This document shows positions 1 through 10,297 of a DNA stretch of 64,000 nucleotides, one piece after another. Source of the stretch: Diplolepis rosae (lineage: Eukaryota > Arthropoda > Insecta > Hymenoptera > Diplolepididae); assembly GCA_030998225.1 (NCBI GenBank), contig JAPYXD010000555.1:868001-932000 (forward strand), read 5' to 3'. The notes under the pieces were generated by a model. The model saw nothing but the letters and a program-made list of their open reading frames with translations, ran no database searches and was not told the DNA's origin. A program made the position numbers and the translations under genes. Numbering within the stretch: the stretch's first letter is position 1; every line of letters starts with the position of its first letter.

Positions 1-1239
1 AATTTTATTAACTTTTTCAATATTTTTAATGAAAGCTATTGAATTTCCAAACTTATTGTTAAAGTAATTCTTATTTCTTATTCATTCAGTCATTCTGTCA
101 GAGTGCGACGTCCAAATTTCTAGACAAAATTAATGACGATGTACATACAAAAACGTCAATCAGAGTCAATGGGGCGATAAAAAACGTAGTTGGATTTTCT
201 GAAGCTTTCCAGTGTTCAAAACACAATTTCTTAAATGGTGACGACAAATGTATTTTGTGGAATTAGAAAATGTATAATTTATCTCAATATTCGATCATAT
301 GATGAGAATTAAGAGAACTGTACTTAATGAAATTATGTAGACTGAAATACATATTTTTAAAAAACTTTATTAACTGTAATTTGATTATGTAACACATGTA
401 ATTAGATTATTCACAGTAAAAACATAAACATCAAAATTTGATTGAACTTTATTTCAATTCTGCCTTAAATTAAGCAAGTGGCTCAATTGAAGGTATTTGA
501 GTAAACGTCAATAGTCTGCCTTAATAGACAATGATTTATAGCTTGAAATCCGGTTTTTACTAGAATCATTGCTACAGCAATATGATTTGTAGTCATATGG
601 TACCCATATTGTAAATGCCTGGTTGTAGTGACTAATTATAACGTCGTTGTAATTATCATTATAACTGTCAAACCTTGCTATGTTCAAGTCATGTATGGAC
701 TTGATTTTCCATTTCTTTTCACTTATGCAATGCACTTTGTAGCTCAGAACTGATTATTAAAATACCCATGCTTTCATTTCATATTTTATTGATTAATTTC
801 TTATGTTTTCTGCATTAAAGAAGATCATTAATACAGGTATATGATGAAAAAGTAGATAAGAGCGATGTAGGACAGAGTACAAAACCAAATTGAACAATCT
901 AAACTTTTGTAATATGTACATACATTTGTTTAAATTCCATTCCATTCAGTATTCATGTGATGAGTTGCTAAAATATCACAGAAAAATCAAAGTGTTATTT
1001 TAACCCTAGATATAGTGTTAAATTAACCTGCAACAAATTTTATCCGAGGAGTGTTATTTCAACACTGGAATTGCTGTAGCAGCACCTAAGAAACATAGAA
1101 ATTTCAATAACCTGAATTTGGATAACACTTCTAGAAAACTACACGCAACATACATTATACTTTGTTCTTTCTGTCATCATTTCTCAAGACCCAATTTTAC
1201 GATTCTATTTTTCCTCATGCATGAAAGGATTTGGGTTTT
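1..1239. other. AT-rich intergenic sequence, nothing recognised
   Basis: No conserved ORF, RNA gene or clear repeat is visible. The short reading frame near 508-735 has no recognisable domain. Confidence 0.5.
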
Positions 1240-1249
1240 AAACGTTTCA

Positions 1250-1620
1250 AACATAAAAAAATCTGCCCGCTTCGCGGGCACATTCTCATTGCGCGCTTCG
1301 TGCTCCGTTCTTTCTGGACCTTGCGCTTCGCGCTCGGTCTTGTGCTCTTCGCATACATTTAAGTTTATTTCTTATATTTTGATACTGAAGCTCAAACCAA
1401 TTTTATAATATTAAAGATGATGTGAATTACTCATTTTCAAAAATTCACTAAATTTCTTTTTCAGTTTAAGTGAAACAGGAAATTCAATTTACTTAAGGCT
1501 CTATCGGCCTTAAGGAACACATTCTCATCATGACACTCGCGCTTCGCGCTCCATTTTCTGTATACATTTCAGTATAACTTTTTAATAAATTACATGATTA
1601 AAAGAATTTACTTTCTTCCA
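1250..1620 (+). repeat. Dispersed repeat with CCCGCTTCGCGGG palindrome, copy 1
   Basis: A GC-rich palindromic head (CCCGCTTCGCGGG) and GCGCTTCGCGCTC motifs are followed by an AT-rich tail. The same order of blocks recurs at 26750-27130 (same strand) and partly at 28840-29010 (opposite strand). Short ORFs through it are not supported as genes. Confidence 0.8.
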
Positions 1621-1639
1621 CATATCTAAAAAGGAAAAT

Positions 1640-2300
1640 CAATCGTAGACTTTATTTAAGGAGACGATTTTGCAGAACAACGCTTATTTCGTATCTCACA
1701 TATTTTGGTGAAAAAAATCGAATTTTTTCAATATTAAAAATCAAAACATAAAATATACATCCTGTCCCGAAATTTCTTTATCAGAATTTGTAGACCTCAT
1801 TTAGGCAAACAATTTTCCATCTAAATGTTTTTTTTGTATCTCACATATTTTGACTAAAAAATGGAATTTTTTCATTTTTATCGTATTTTTTGGAATTGAA
1901 ACGAAAAATATATCTTTTATCAGAAACTGTGTCAGACAAAATTTGTAGATCTTTTTGAAACGAACAACTTTGTATTCTTACGTTTTTTTGGTATTTCCAA
2001 TATTATTGTTAAAAAATTGAATTTTGGATTTTCAATAGTTTTTTTTTTAATTAAAAAGAAAAATATGCATCTTATGAAAAAATGTTATAATTCAAATTTG
2101 TAGGTCTTTATGTATTCAATAATATTGTATCATAACGTTTTTTCGTATCTCGTATAATTTAACTGGAAAATGGAATTTTGATATTGACTTTTTTCGAATT
2201 TGAATATGCTGTAACATTTCTAATTTTGATTTAATCAAAAAATGTTATAAGGATAATTTGTAGAGATTTATGAGCACTATCAAAAACCAGGATTGGAATT
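1640..2300 (+). repeat. Diverged tandem repeats, period about 150 bp
   Basis: The block TTTGTAGACCT, then CGAACAA-like, TTTCGTATCTC and AAAATGGAATTTT recurs starting near 1642, 1787, 1940, 2092 and 2256. Units are strongly diverged and AT-rich. They run directly into the CAGACAGACAGA-containing element end that follows. Confidence 0.65.
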
Positions 2301-2469
2301 TTTGATTTTTTCAAAAAATTATTTTCAAAAACACAAAAGTAGTGCTCCATCCCTCAATTTTGATTGGATGTGGCTGGTTAACGAACTTGTCCTTACTTTT
2401 TCGGCTCCGATAAAGTGTACCAAAGCTCAATTCAATCTGATAATTCTATCGAGAGTTATGCCGCACACG

Positions 2470-2617
2470 ACCTACAGACAGACAGACAGACAGACACTTT
2501 CGTAAAAACCATTTTTTCTGACTCAGGGGGTCTCAAAACGTAAAGATTTGATGAAAATTTCGAAAGTCATTTTTCACATAAAACCAATACCTTCTCATTC
2601 ATGATGAGAATGTAAAA
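2470..2617 (+). repeat. Dispersed repeat end with (CAGA)n and CTCAGGGGGTCTCAAAACG
   Basis: A CAGA microsatellite is followed by CACTTTCGTAAAAACC and a conserved tail. The tail recurs inverted at 4138-4262, so these are two copies of one family facing each other about 1.5 kb apart. The family is non-coding as seen here. Confidence 0.7.
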
Positions 2618-2639
2618 ACGGTTGAAAATTAGTATATTA

Positions 2640-4137
2640 TTGCAAGTAGGAAGAAAAAAGCAGAAGCGACTGACTAAAAACGGGGACACGACTTCTCCAC
2701 CTCCTCTACACGGTCATGACATACACAAAAGAACAAATTTTTTTGTGTGTGAACACGAACGGAAAAGGGTAAAAAATAAAGTAAAAAAAATAAAAATTAA
2801 TTCCATTGTTCGCTCAAAAAGGAGACATTTTATGTGTTTTTTTCGTAAAAGCGGGGACACGGGGACAGGCAAGCGAGAAAGGGAACATGTCCCCGTAAAC
2901 GGGGACGTCTGGTCACCCTCAACAACCACTTGAGTAAAATAAATGTTTCTTCCGTGTTGCATGCGATGTTTTTTCCACTTTTTGACCCGTAGTAAAAATA
3001 CTACATCGTTAACCAAGTGGGGTATCTAGGAGCGATTCCCATCGAACATGAAGTTGCCGCGCGAACGAAGCGAGCGCGGTAATCATCCGTAGTCCTTCAC
3101 TCGGTTAACATAATATTTCCTTTACATACTAGTGTGGAAAAGTAAGTTTTATCACATAAACTTATCATTGATCGTGGAATCGACCATTTTTGCTGTTTCG
3201 CACCAAGACTCCAAAACCGCATTCCCCGCGCGGGTATAAAAAAAAATGTCTGATTCGCTTAGAAATTCATAAAATTTTCGATTCGTACAATTAAAAAAAA
3301 GGCAATGCATTTGATTTACAATAAAACTTTCAACAACACTACGATGCCCCGAGATAAGTTAAAGAATTAGGTATTAGAGGTGAAAATTTAGTAGGGGTAT
3401 GCAAAAAGCTCGAAGCCCGATACTCGACCGGGCCGAGAAGAGATTTTAACACTTTTAATCGAGCCAGGCTGAGTAATTTAGAAAGCTCAAAACAGTTCGG
3501 GTATCCGAAATTTTCAAGTTTTCGAGAGATTTCGGGATTTTAAACGGGTCAGCATAGTCATTTAGATTTACGCAACAGAATTTATTCCTAAGAATAAATA
3601 TTTGAATGTGTATTAAGAAATTTGACTTATTTTAAAACAAGTTTTAAAATGATTTATCCTGAAATTAGACAACACTGTTCTTCACATGAGGAATCACTCC
3701 CGAGGATATTTTGAATCAAAATATAGTATCGCTTCGAGAACTTGAAATTTCCGGGTACCTGAACTTTTTCTAGAACCCAAAACTGTTCAATTACTCAAAG
3801 ATGTTGAGAACCCGACCTGTTTGGATTCTCAAAACCAGCTGAGTACTCGAAATTATCAGGTTCTCGACAGTTCTTTTACACGGAGGAAATTTAGTTTTAA
3901 TTTTAATGTGAAGTAAAAAATAACCCTACTCTTTTGCACTCATGTAATAAAATGTAACACACATCTTGTCACAAAATAGAGCCGTAAAATACCTGGTAAC
4001 ATACATGTGAGCCCTTAGAGAATATAGTACAATATAATAGGAAATTAAGTATAGGCCATAACTTGCCACAAAAAAAAGGGAAAATATACTGAAAACTATT
4101 TGAATGACGAATAAAAAATGGATACTTTTTTATATTC
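2640..4137. other. Repeat fragments: GGGGACA element and self-complementary TCGGG-type repeat
   Basis: Around 2660-2925 there are repeated CGGGGACA motifs ending GGGGACGTCTGGTCACCCTC, an end sequence resembling DNA-transposon termini. Around 3400-3880 there is a self-complementary region built from CCCGAAA/TTCGAG variants. No gene is supported. Confidence 0.4.
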
Positions 4138-4262
4138 TTGTCATATGAGAAAGTATTGGTTTTATGTGAAAAATCAATTTTGGAACTTTCATTAAATCTT
4201 TACGCTTTGAGACCCTTTGAGTCCGAAAAAACGGTATTTACGAAAGTGTCTGTCCATCTGTT
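4138..4262 (-). repeat. Inverted second copy of the CTCAGGGGGTCTC repeat
   Basis: The reverse complement matches 2490-2617 over about 120 bp, including CACTTTCGTAAATACCG and the ACATAAAACCAATAC tail. The CAGA run is degraded here. Confidence 0.75.
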
Positions 4263-4709
4263 GTTGTAGGACTTTTAAATAGAAAAAAATCTTTATGTAC
4301 AAAATGTAACTCAAAAAGTTTAATGCTTCAGTTCAGACACGCTTTGTGTTACAAGTCGAAAAAATATATATGCTACAAGAACCTGCAGAATTTATTTCAA
4401 ACGAATATAGTTCGTCATGTAAAGTCTATATTACTTTTTAAGCGCTCTTTTTTTTCGACTCACTCTAACAAATGGCAATTTATAAACCACTACACTGCCT
4501 TGAGTGGCAGGTATTATGTAAGTATAACGCTAAAAAATAAAATTATTGTATCAACTTTGATACATTTAAACTCAAAATGTACCACAGAATCATAATAGCA
4601 TTCGTCCGTGGAGCCAACCGCGGTCATCGCAATTGGTTGACGCGTCGCGTGGCTTTTCAATAGTGAGGGTAAGGAGAACGATGGAATCCCGACTGTATCT
4701 AGGTTTTTA

Positions 4710-4872
4710 ACTATGAGACAGCCATCTTATGTGTTTAGTTGTAATATCTAGATATGTTATTCATCTATATAATGTCTAAAAGGTTAAAATTCGCAGAGAT
4801 TAATATCTTGGATATTACAGTTAAACATCTATAGATATTACAGTTGAATATATAAATTTGCTGTCCCATAGC
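4710..4872. mobile_element. MITE, ACTATGGGACAGCC family, copy 1
   Basis: Terminal inverted repeats read ACTATGAGACAGCC on the left and its complement CTGTCCCATAG on the right, with ATATCTAGATAT-type internal palindromes. A second copy lies at 32111-32280. Confidence 0.7.
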
Positions 4873-6201
4873 TTTTCCGTTAATTTTAGTAAGTTTAAGT
4901 TCCATTTGTTGAAAAGATTACTTATAATAAGTGTATTGCAATTTCACTTTAGTTTCGTGAATGCAATTTTGCATTACATTCGTAATATGGTAATGCGGTA
5001 AAATTCCAAACATTTTTAACAGCGTTGTTAACTTAACAGGCTTTTGGTATGAAAATAATTTCAAAAGGAATGAAAAATTAATAGGAGACAATTTTAGAAA
5101 AATAAATACAATTGCAACTATGGTTTAAAGAATTCTTTAATATTTAATAACAATATCAACTATAACACAATGAATTGCGCATAAATAAATTACGTCTACA
5201 ATTTCTTATATACATTAATAACCAATTAGCACTGCTTTAGTGTATCTCTTTTACATAAAAGCCTCTAATCTCTTCTAATTTTGTTTTTTAATGATATGAT
5301 TTTGCAAATTTTATACCAATATCTACAGTTTAATTTAAATTATATTGATATAGAATAATTTTAAATTCACAGGAGATTAGTATTTGATGTTGAATTTGAA
5401 AAATGAAAGTCACATATCTTTCAACGCTTTCTAAATATACATATAAACAGTAAAAATTGACTTTCTCTTTTCTTTATTAAAAATATGGAATAGTCATCCC
5501 AGTCCTAAGACATATTTTGGTAGTTTCAGAGCGAATCTTGGAATAGCCATCACAACAGACATCCTGCAAATCAAAATGTTCATGTTATTATTCACATAAT
5601 ATATTTTACTCACACTATAAATTAATCATATATACATTTTTTTATATAAACAAAAATATTTATTGAAAGATTACAGCTAGAATTCATTAAAATCACTTAC
5701 TGTTCCCGTAATGCCAAAAGAAATAGATTCCAGCCACCATATCCCATCACCAATAAAATTTGAGTTGGTTGAAATAAATTGATTTCCTAATTTCATACGG
5801 AGATATGATAGATATGACGACTATGATTTTGAAAGATATTTTTGTCTTCTTTTTTCTTTCCTTCTTTTTTTTTATTTTTATATTTTTTATTATTTTTTAT
5901 TTTGAGGGTTCTAATTGTTTTGAATTATAGTTTTGTTTGTACGTTTTGAGATGAATTTGAGTTTGTAGTAATACAAGTTCGAATTTATTTTTAAATTTTT
6001 TCAAGCATAACAATATTCACTTTAAAAACAGACTTGTTTTAAAAGTGTAAGGTATTTTAGTAAAATCCAAGTTTTTCATTTTCTAAATCTGTTAATTCGC
6101 ATTATAGCTATATAAGGCACCGTATGAAATAGCCTCTGAATAGAAATAGTGTAGCAAATATACACATGTTAGTAAGTCAAAATATTAATTGAAGGTGCGC
6201 C
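4873..6201. other. AT-rich intergenic sequence, nothing recognised
   Basis: Long A/T tracts and no supported reading frame. A T-rich low-complexity run lies near 5860-5900. Confidence 0.5.
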
Positions 6202-6414
6202 TTAAGGGCATGTCATGGACTTGACTTTATCCAATACTTTTCGTGCTTCCCATTCTTAAATAAATATCTCAAATAAATTTTGCATAGCAAATATAGATAC
6301 CTTGGTCTTTCTCTAATACGTATTATTGCTATGGAAAATCCATTTGAGTTATTAATTTGAGAAAGGAAAGCACGAAAAGTATTGGATAAAATCACGTGAA
6401 TGACATGCCCTTAA
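6202..6414. mobile_element. TTAA-bounded MITE, TTAAGGGCATGTCAT TIR
   Basis: The 213-bp element begins TTAAGGGCATGTCAT and ends with the complement; about 45 bp of each end are complementary, including TATCCAATACTTTTCGTGCTT-like sequence. TTAA at both boundaries is the piggyBac-type target. The short minus-strand ORF across it is an artefact of the repeat. Confidence 0.85.
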
Positions 6415-7268
6415 CTGCGAAGTGCAAGCGCGTTAGTAGCCTGTCTGAGTGTTTAAGATAAAGCGAATGATGTTACAAAAAAAATTGCAAACCAATCAAT
6501 CATTTATACGCGGGATATACCAATCGCTCGTGTCACAGGCTAAAAGTCTGTTCACACACGAAAGATTCGTGCGCTGATATGAGGCCTCTTGTATGCGTGG
6601 ATCTAGGCGACGGGATAATAGTCTGTAGTGCGCAAACATCTCTAACTGTTTTTGCGTTTTATCTCACGAACCATTAATGCCAGCAATTGACAAATCATAG
6701 CGCATGCGAATAAAAAAGTATAGATTCAGCTGACGTTAGCTGAACGAAGAAAATTGTAAACCAATGATTCGCGTGTGGAAGAATCATGGTTTCTGTCACG
6801 TAAAGTAGCCAGAGATGCCCGCGCCTGGAATTGCCTGGAATTGCCTGGAATCACGCGTACAAGAGATTCATGTCAGCGCCATGTCAGCGCACAAACACGA
6901 GCGATTGATGTCCCGCGCGTGAATCATTGGTTTACATTTTTCTCTATACGTTGTTCTGGCAATTTGTTTTAGGGAACAAGAAATATTTAAAAAAGAAAGA
7001 AGAAGAAAGGAAATTAGGTCGTGTTCGAAGCAAAAAACATAATGTTATGAAATACGTAAAACTGAAAATGAAACCTGTGCGAAAAACAGTAACGATAATA
7101 ACTAATGGTACTTTTATAACTTTCCAGCTGCAGGACGAGAAATTCATTCACAGTACTTTATTGGTCTATTCAGTTGCTTAGCAAACAGTATTTAGCAGAA
7201 TGCAACATTCAGTTTCTGTGATTAAATTTGCCGGCCCGCAGCCGGAGAGATATAAAAGCACCCTAACT
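6415..7268. other. Unique-looking sequence with CGCG-containing short repeats
   Basis: Segments around 6520-6910 contain repeated GATTCGTGCG and CGCGTGAATCATTGGTTTACA-type words in both orientations, suggesting an old inverted-repeat element (about 6480-6940). No gene is supported. Confidence 0.4.
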
Positions 7269-7660
7269 GTACTTGGCAATTTCCCGCGCCTGATGAATTT
7301 TGGTCATTTTCATGCCCCTAAATCTTGGAGTCTAGTACACCTATTACCCTGATTTTTTCTTTTATTTTGTCAAGAATTGTGTGATGAACAACTTTGACCA
7401 TGGGTTTTGTGTTTTTTCAATTACAGTGGCAAGAAGACGCAGAATTCTTCCCAGTGTTCAAAAATGGCATTTTTCAACAATTTTCAAAATCGACTGTATT
7501 TTTCCCAAGTTTGTAAGAAAATTTCTATGATTAAAGTTGTTCATCACTCAATTCTTGACAAAATAAAAAATAAATCAAGTTAATAGGTGTATAGTAGACT
7601 CCAAGATTTAGAGGCATGAAAATGACCAAAATTCATCAGGCGCGGGAAATTGCCAACTAC
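7269..7660. mobile_element. 392-bp hairpin MITE with GGCAATTTCCCGCGCCTGATG ends
   Basis: About 150 bp at each end are inverted complements (GGCAATTTCCCGCG, GAATTTTGGTCATTTTCATG, TTGTCAAGAATTG). The central 90 bp are not complementary and contain no ORF. Confidence 0.85.
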
Positions 7661-7662
7661 CG

Positions 7663-8445
7663 TTAAGGGCATGTGATACTTAAGAAAACAAGTACTTAAG
7701 TTAATGTAAAAAACTTTGTTCAGTTTCTACATGTTTACGTCCAAAAAATATAAATATTTGTTTTCAAAATTTCAAAAATCATAGAGAAGATAAACACGGG
7801 CGAAGATAAACTTCTTTTGGCTTTGACAGTGAAAAACAAATTTCCGATAACTTTTTCTGAAATTGAACATTTTTCCATTTTTCAAACCAAAAAATTTTGA
7901 AAACAAAATTTGATGTATTTTGGACACAATCATCCCTGGCGAGAGTATCGAATATAGGAATTAATTCCGAGTCAATCTAAACTATTTCGATTCATTCCGA
8001 TATCTGTATCCGAGCCAATGGGAATCATTCTGAACCAATCTGAAAAACATTTTGTAACTTGTTTGATGAAAAACGGTAAAAAATCAATTCGACCTAATCC
8101 GCTTTAATCCGAAGCAACTATACGAATGAATCCAAACCAATTCGAAACCAAGTTTTCAATCCGAAATTCGGGTTAATTCTGATTGAAAATTCAGTTTGGA
8201 TCAATCCGAGCTCGGATTGATTCGGATTGAAAACTTCGTTTCGAATTGGTTTGGAGTCATTCGTATATTTGCTACGGATTATAGCGGATTAGGACGGATG
8301 GATTTTTTACCGTTTTTCATCAAACGAGATACAAAACGTTTTTCGGATTGGTTCGGAATGAATTCCTATCCGATACTTTCGTCAGGGATGTAGAAAACTA
8401 AAATCAATAAAATTTGCTAATTTACTAAGTATCACATGCCTTTAA
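7663..8445. mobile_element. TTAA element (TTAAGGGCATGTGATACTTA TIR) with nested TCCGAAT repeat
   Basis: The 783-bp element has matching ends (TTAAGGGCATGTGATACT and its complement). Its middle (about 7935-8395) is a self-complementary array of ATTCCGAATCAATCCGA-type words, a separate repeat inserted in it. Related elements without this insert are about 365 bp (18175-18540, 27781-28143). Its right TTAA is shared with the next element. Confidence 0.85.
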
Positions 8446-8777
8446 GGTCGTGTAGTGGTAAGGTTTGACGTTACCAATTACATACGGCCACTTTATTGAT
8501 AAAATAATAATTTGAATAAACTTTACGGAGAAGACAGCAATACAGTAATATGTTACGCATTACTGTTTTCTCTGGAAAATGTTTTTAAATTATTATTTTA
8601 ATTTATAATTAATAATAATGAAAATAATAATTTTAACCAATTTCTGCGGGAGAAGACAGTAATGCGTCGAATTTTTCTGCATTGCTGTCTTCTCCACAAA
8701 ATTTGTTAAAATTATTATTTTAATTATAAAGCGGTCGTATATAACTGGTGACGTCATACCCTATCACATGGCCTTAA
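8442..8777. mobile_element. TTAA element, TTAAGGCCGTGTGATAGG family, copy 1
   Basis: The 336-bp element has ends TTAAGGTCGTGT and the complement of TTAAGGCCATGTGATAGGG. Each half holds an AGAAGACAGCAATGC motif in opposite orientation. A 214-bp relative lies at 40626-40839. It abuts the preceding element at one TTAA. Confidence 0.85.
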
Positions 8778-8829
8778 CGTGAACGTTTTCCGTTAGAGGT
8801 ATATATACAGTAAGTAAGGACGGGTCAGC

Positions 8830-8920
8830 GAAACACGGGGTGACATAAGAGTGTCTCTCTCGCACGATATGTGTGCGTATGCGTCTCCGAAAGAGACACT
8901 CTTGTCTATCCCCGTGTTTC
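8830..8920. repeat. 91-bp hairpin (GAAACACGGGG arms)
   Basis: Arms GAAACACGGGG and AAGAGTGTCTCTCTCG face their complements with a short GTGTGCGTATGCG-containing centre. It could be a very small MITE or a structured RNA; no further evidence. Confidence 0.6.
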
Positions 8921-10040
8921 TCTCACCTGCACTTATGATTATCTATGGCTACTTGTCTCGCGTTTTTACTGTGGGGTGATATAGGGTGGCCACGATTGGA
9001 TTGTAGAATAGGCTATAAATGTAAAAAGGACAAACTTATGCGAACTCATATTGTTGTCACACTTGCACTTACAGCCCTATTCTGCAACCGACTCATGGCC
9101 ATTCCGTATAATCTCACTTCTATCACATTAATCAGATGCAATATGTTTTGCAAAGAAACCCCTGAAACACACAAAAATGAAAGAAAAGTTCAGTTCAATA
9201 TTTTCATATCAGTGCTTGAGAAATTTAATTATATATGAATTCAGATATTTCTTTCTTTTTATTAATTAATATTATTTGACTATGAAATACATCTCTTCTC
9301 ACGCATTAAAAAAATATATGTTTAGATTGCAAAGATATTTCTGTCAAACCTTTTCTATATACATATTTGGTATGGACGTGTTTACGGAGAAGTCATAGGA
9401 AAAGCACAAGTATTAGGTAATTATATATGAAATATGTAACAGACAAGATGATCACTCGACAGAGATCACTTATCCACATTTATGCTTTCCTTATCACCTC
9501 TTTGTAAACTTTCTTAGTGTATACATATATATTTACAACTGTTAGGAAATTATATTGAAAGTCATACTTGCACATCGCTCAAAGTTACTGGTTAATAATC
9601 ATTAGTGTCTTAAATAATTGCAACACCGCTAATTTATGTTCTATTTTATAATCTATTGTAATATATTTTTAGAAAGCATTCTTCAACCCTTTGAGAAGTT
9701 ATAATTAATGCCACTCTCTAAATTTGTATCAGTCAAAATTTATTTAAATTTGAATCAGTGACCCATTTTTTTTGCCTTATTTATTTATTTTTATATTAGA
9801 AAGTTATTTATTGACTACGACTATTTTTAGTTTAGTAATAAGGCAAGATCAGTCTTTTCAGTTTTGATTATTCGATATGATTTTCTCTTCTCAAAGAGAT
9901 AAAGGTAAAAAGTTTCTTATTATCCATGCAATATTATTTCTTCTGCAACGCAAGAGAAAAGTATGACGAGGGTTTTAATATAGTTAATTGAGATATTGAA
10001 AACTGGGTGTTTTTAACGTGTTATACTAATGATTAAAGCC
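8921..10040. other. Region downstream of SMPD1; AT-rich, no gene recognised
   Basis: The 97-residue reading frame at 8945-9238 has an N-terminal hydrophobic stretch but no recognisable family. A partial copy of the CTCTCTAAATTTG...ATCAGTCAAAAT repeat sits at 9711-9770. Confidence 0.4.
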
Positions 10041-10046
10041 TTTATT
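10041..10046 (-). terminator. Poly(A) signal AATAAA for SMPD1
   Basis: AATAAA on the minus strand lies 16 bases after the SMPD1 stop codon. It would give a very short 3' UTR. Other AT-rich candidates lie further down, so actual use is inferred. Confidence 0.5.
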
Positions 10047-10062
10047 TAGCGAGATATTAGTG

Positions 10063-10297
10063 TCATGTCGAATTGGTTGAATATGTATCGTGCCACCAAT
10101 CTTGTACATACGAAAGAGCGAGGCTATTGTAAATCCAAGCTCTCCATCCCGTTCTCGTTTCACCGTCAATTCTCGATTCAATGCTCTGACACAGAGCCTT
10201 TCTATCATGACTTCTTCCACTTCTTAGATCGCAGAGTAACCTTTTTCGACACTCGTCATTACATGCTGGCCTCACTGGAGAATTTTTGTAATAATGC
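10063..10297 (-). CDS. SMPD1: SMPD1 exon H (C-terminal Cys-rich end, stop codon)
   Basis: The 235-base last exon follows TTTTCAAG. It encodes HYYKNSPVRPACNDECRKR and LLCDL, matching the C-terminal disulphide region of ASM, and ends with TGA at 10065-10063. The reading frame is intact to the stop. Confidence 0.92.

Noticed and set aside
8945..9238. 97-residue ORF as a small secreted protein gene
   Set aside because: It has a weak hydrophobic stretch but no promoter, splice or family support, and it begins outside any recognisable context.
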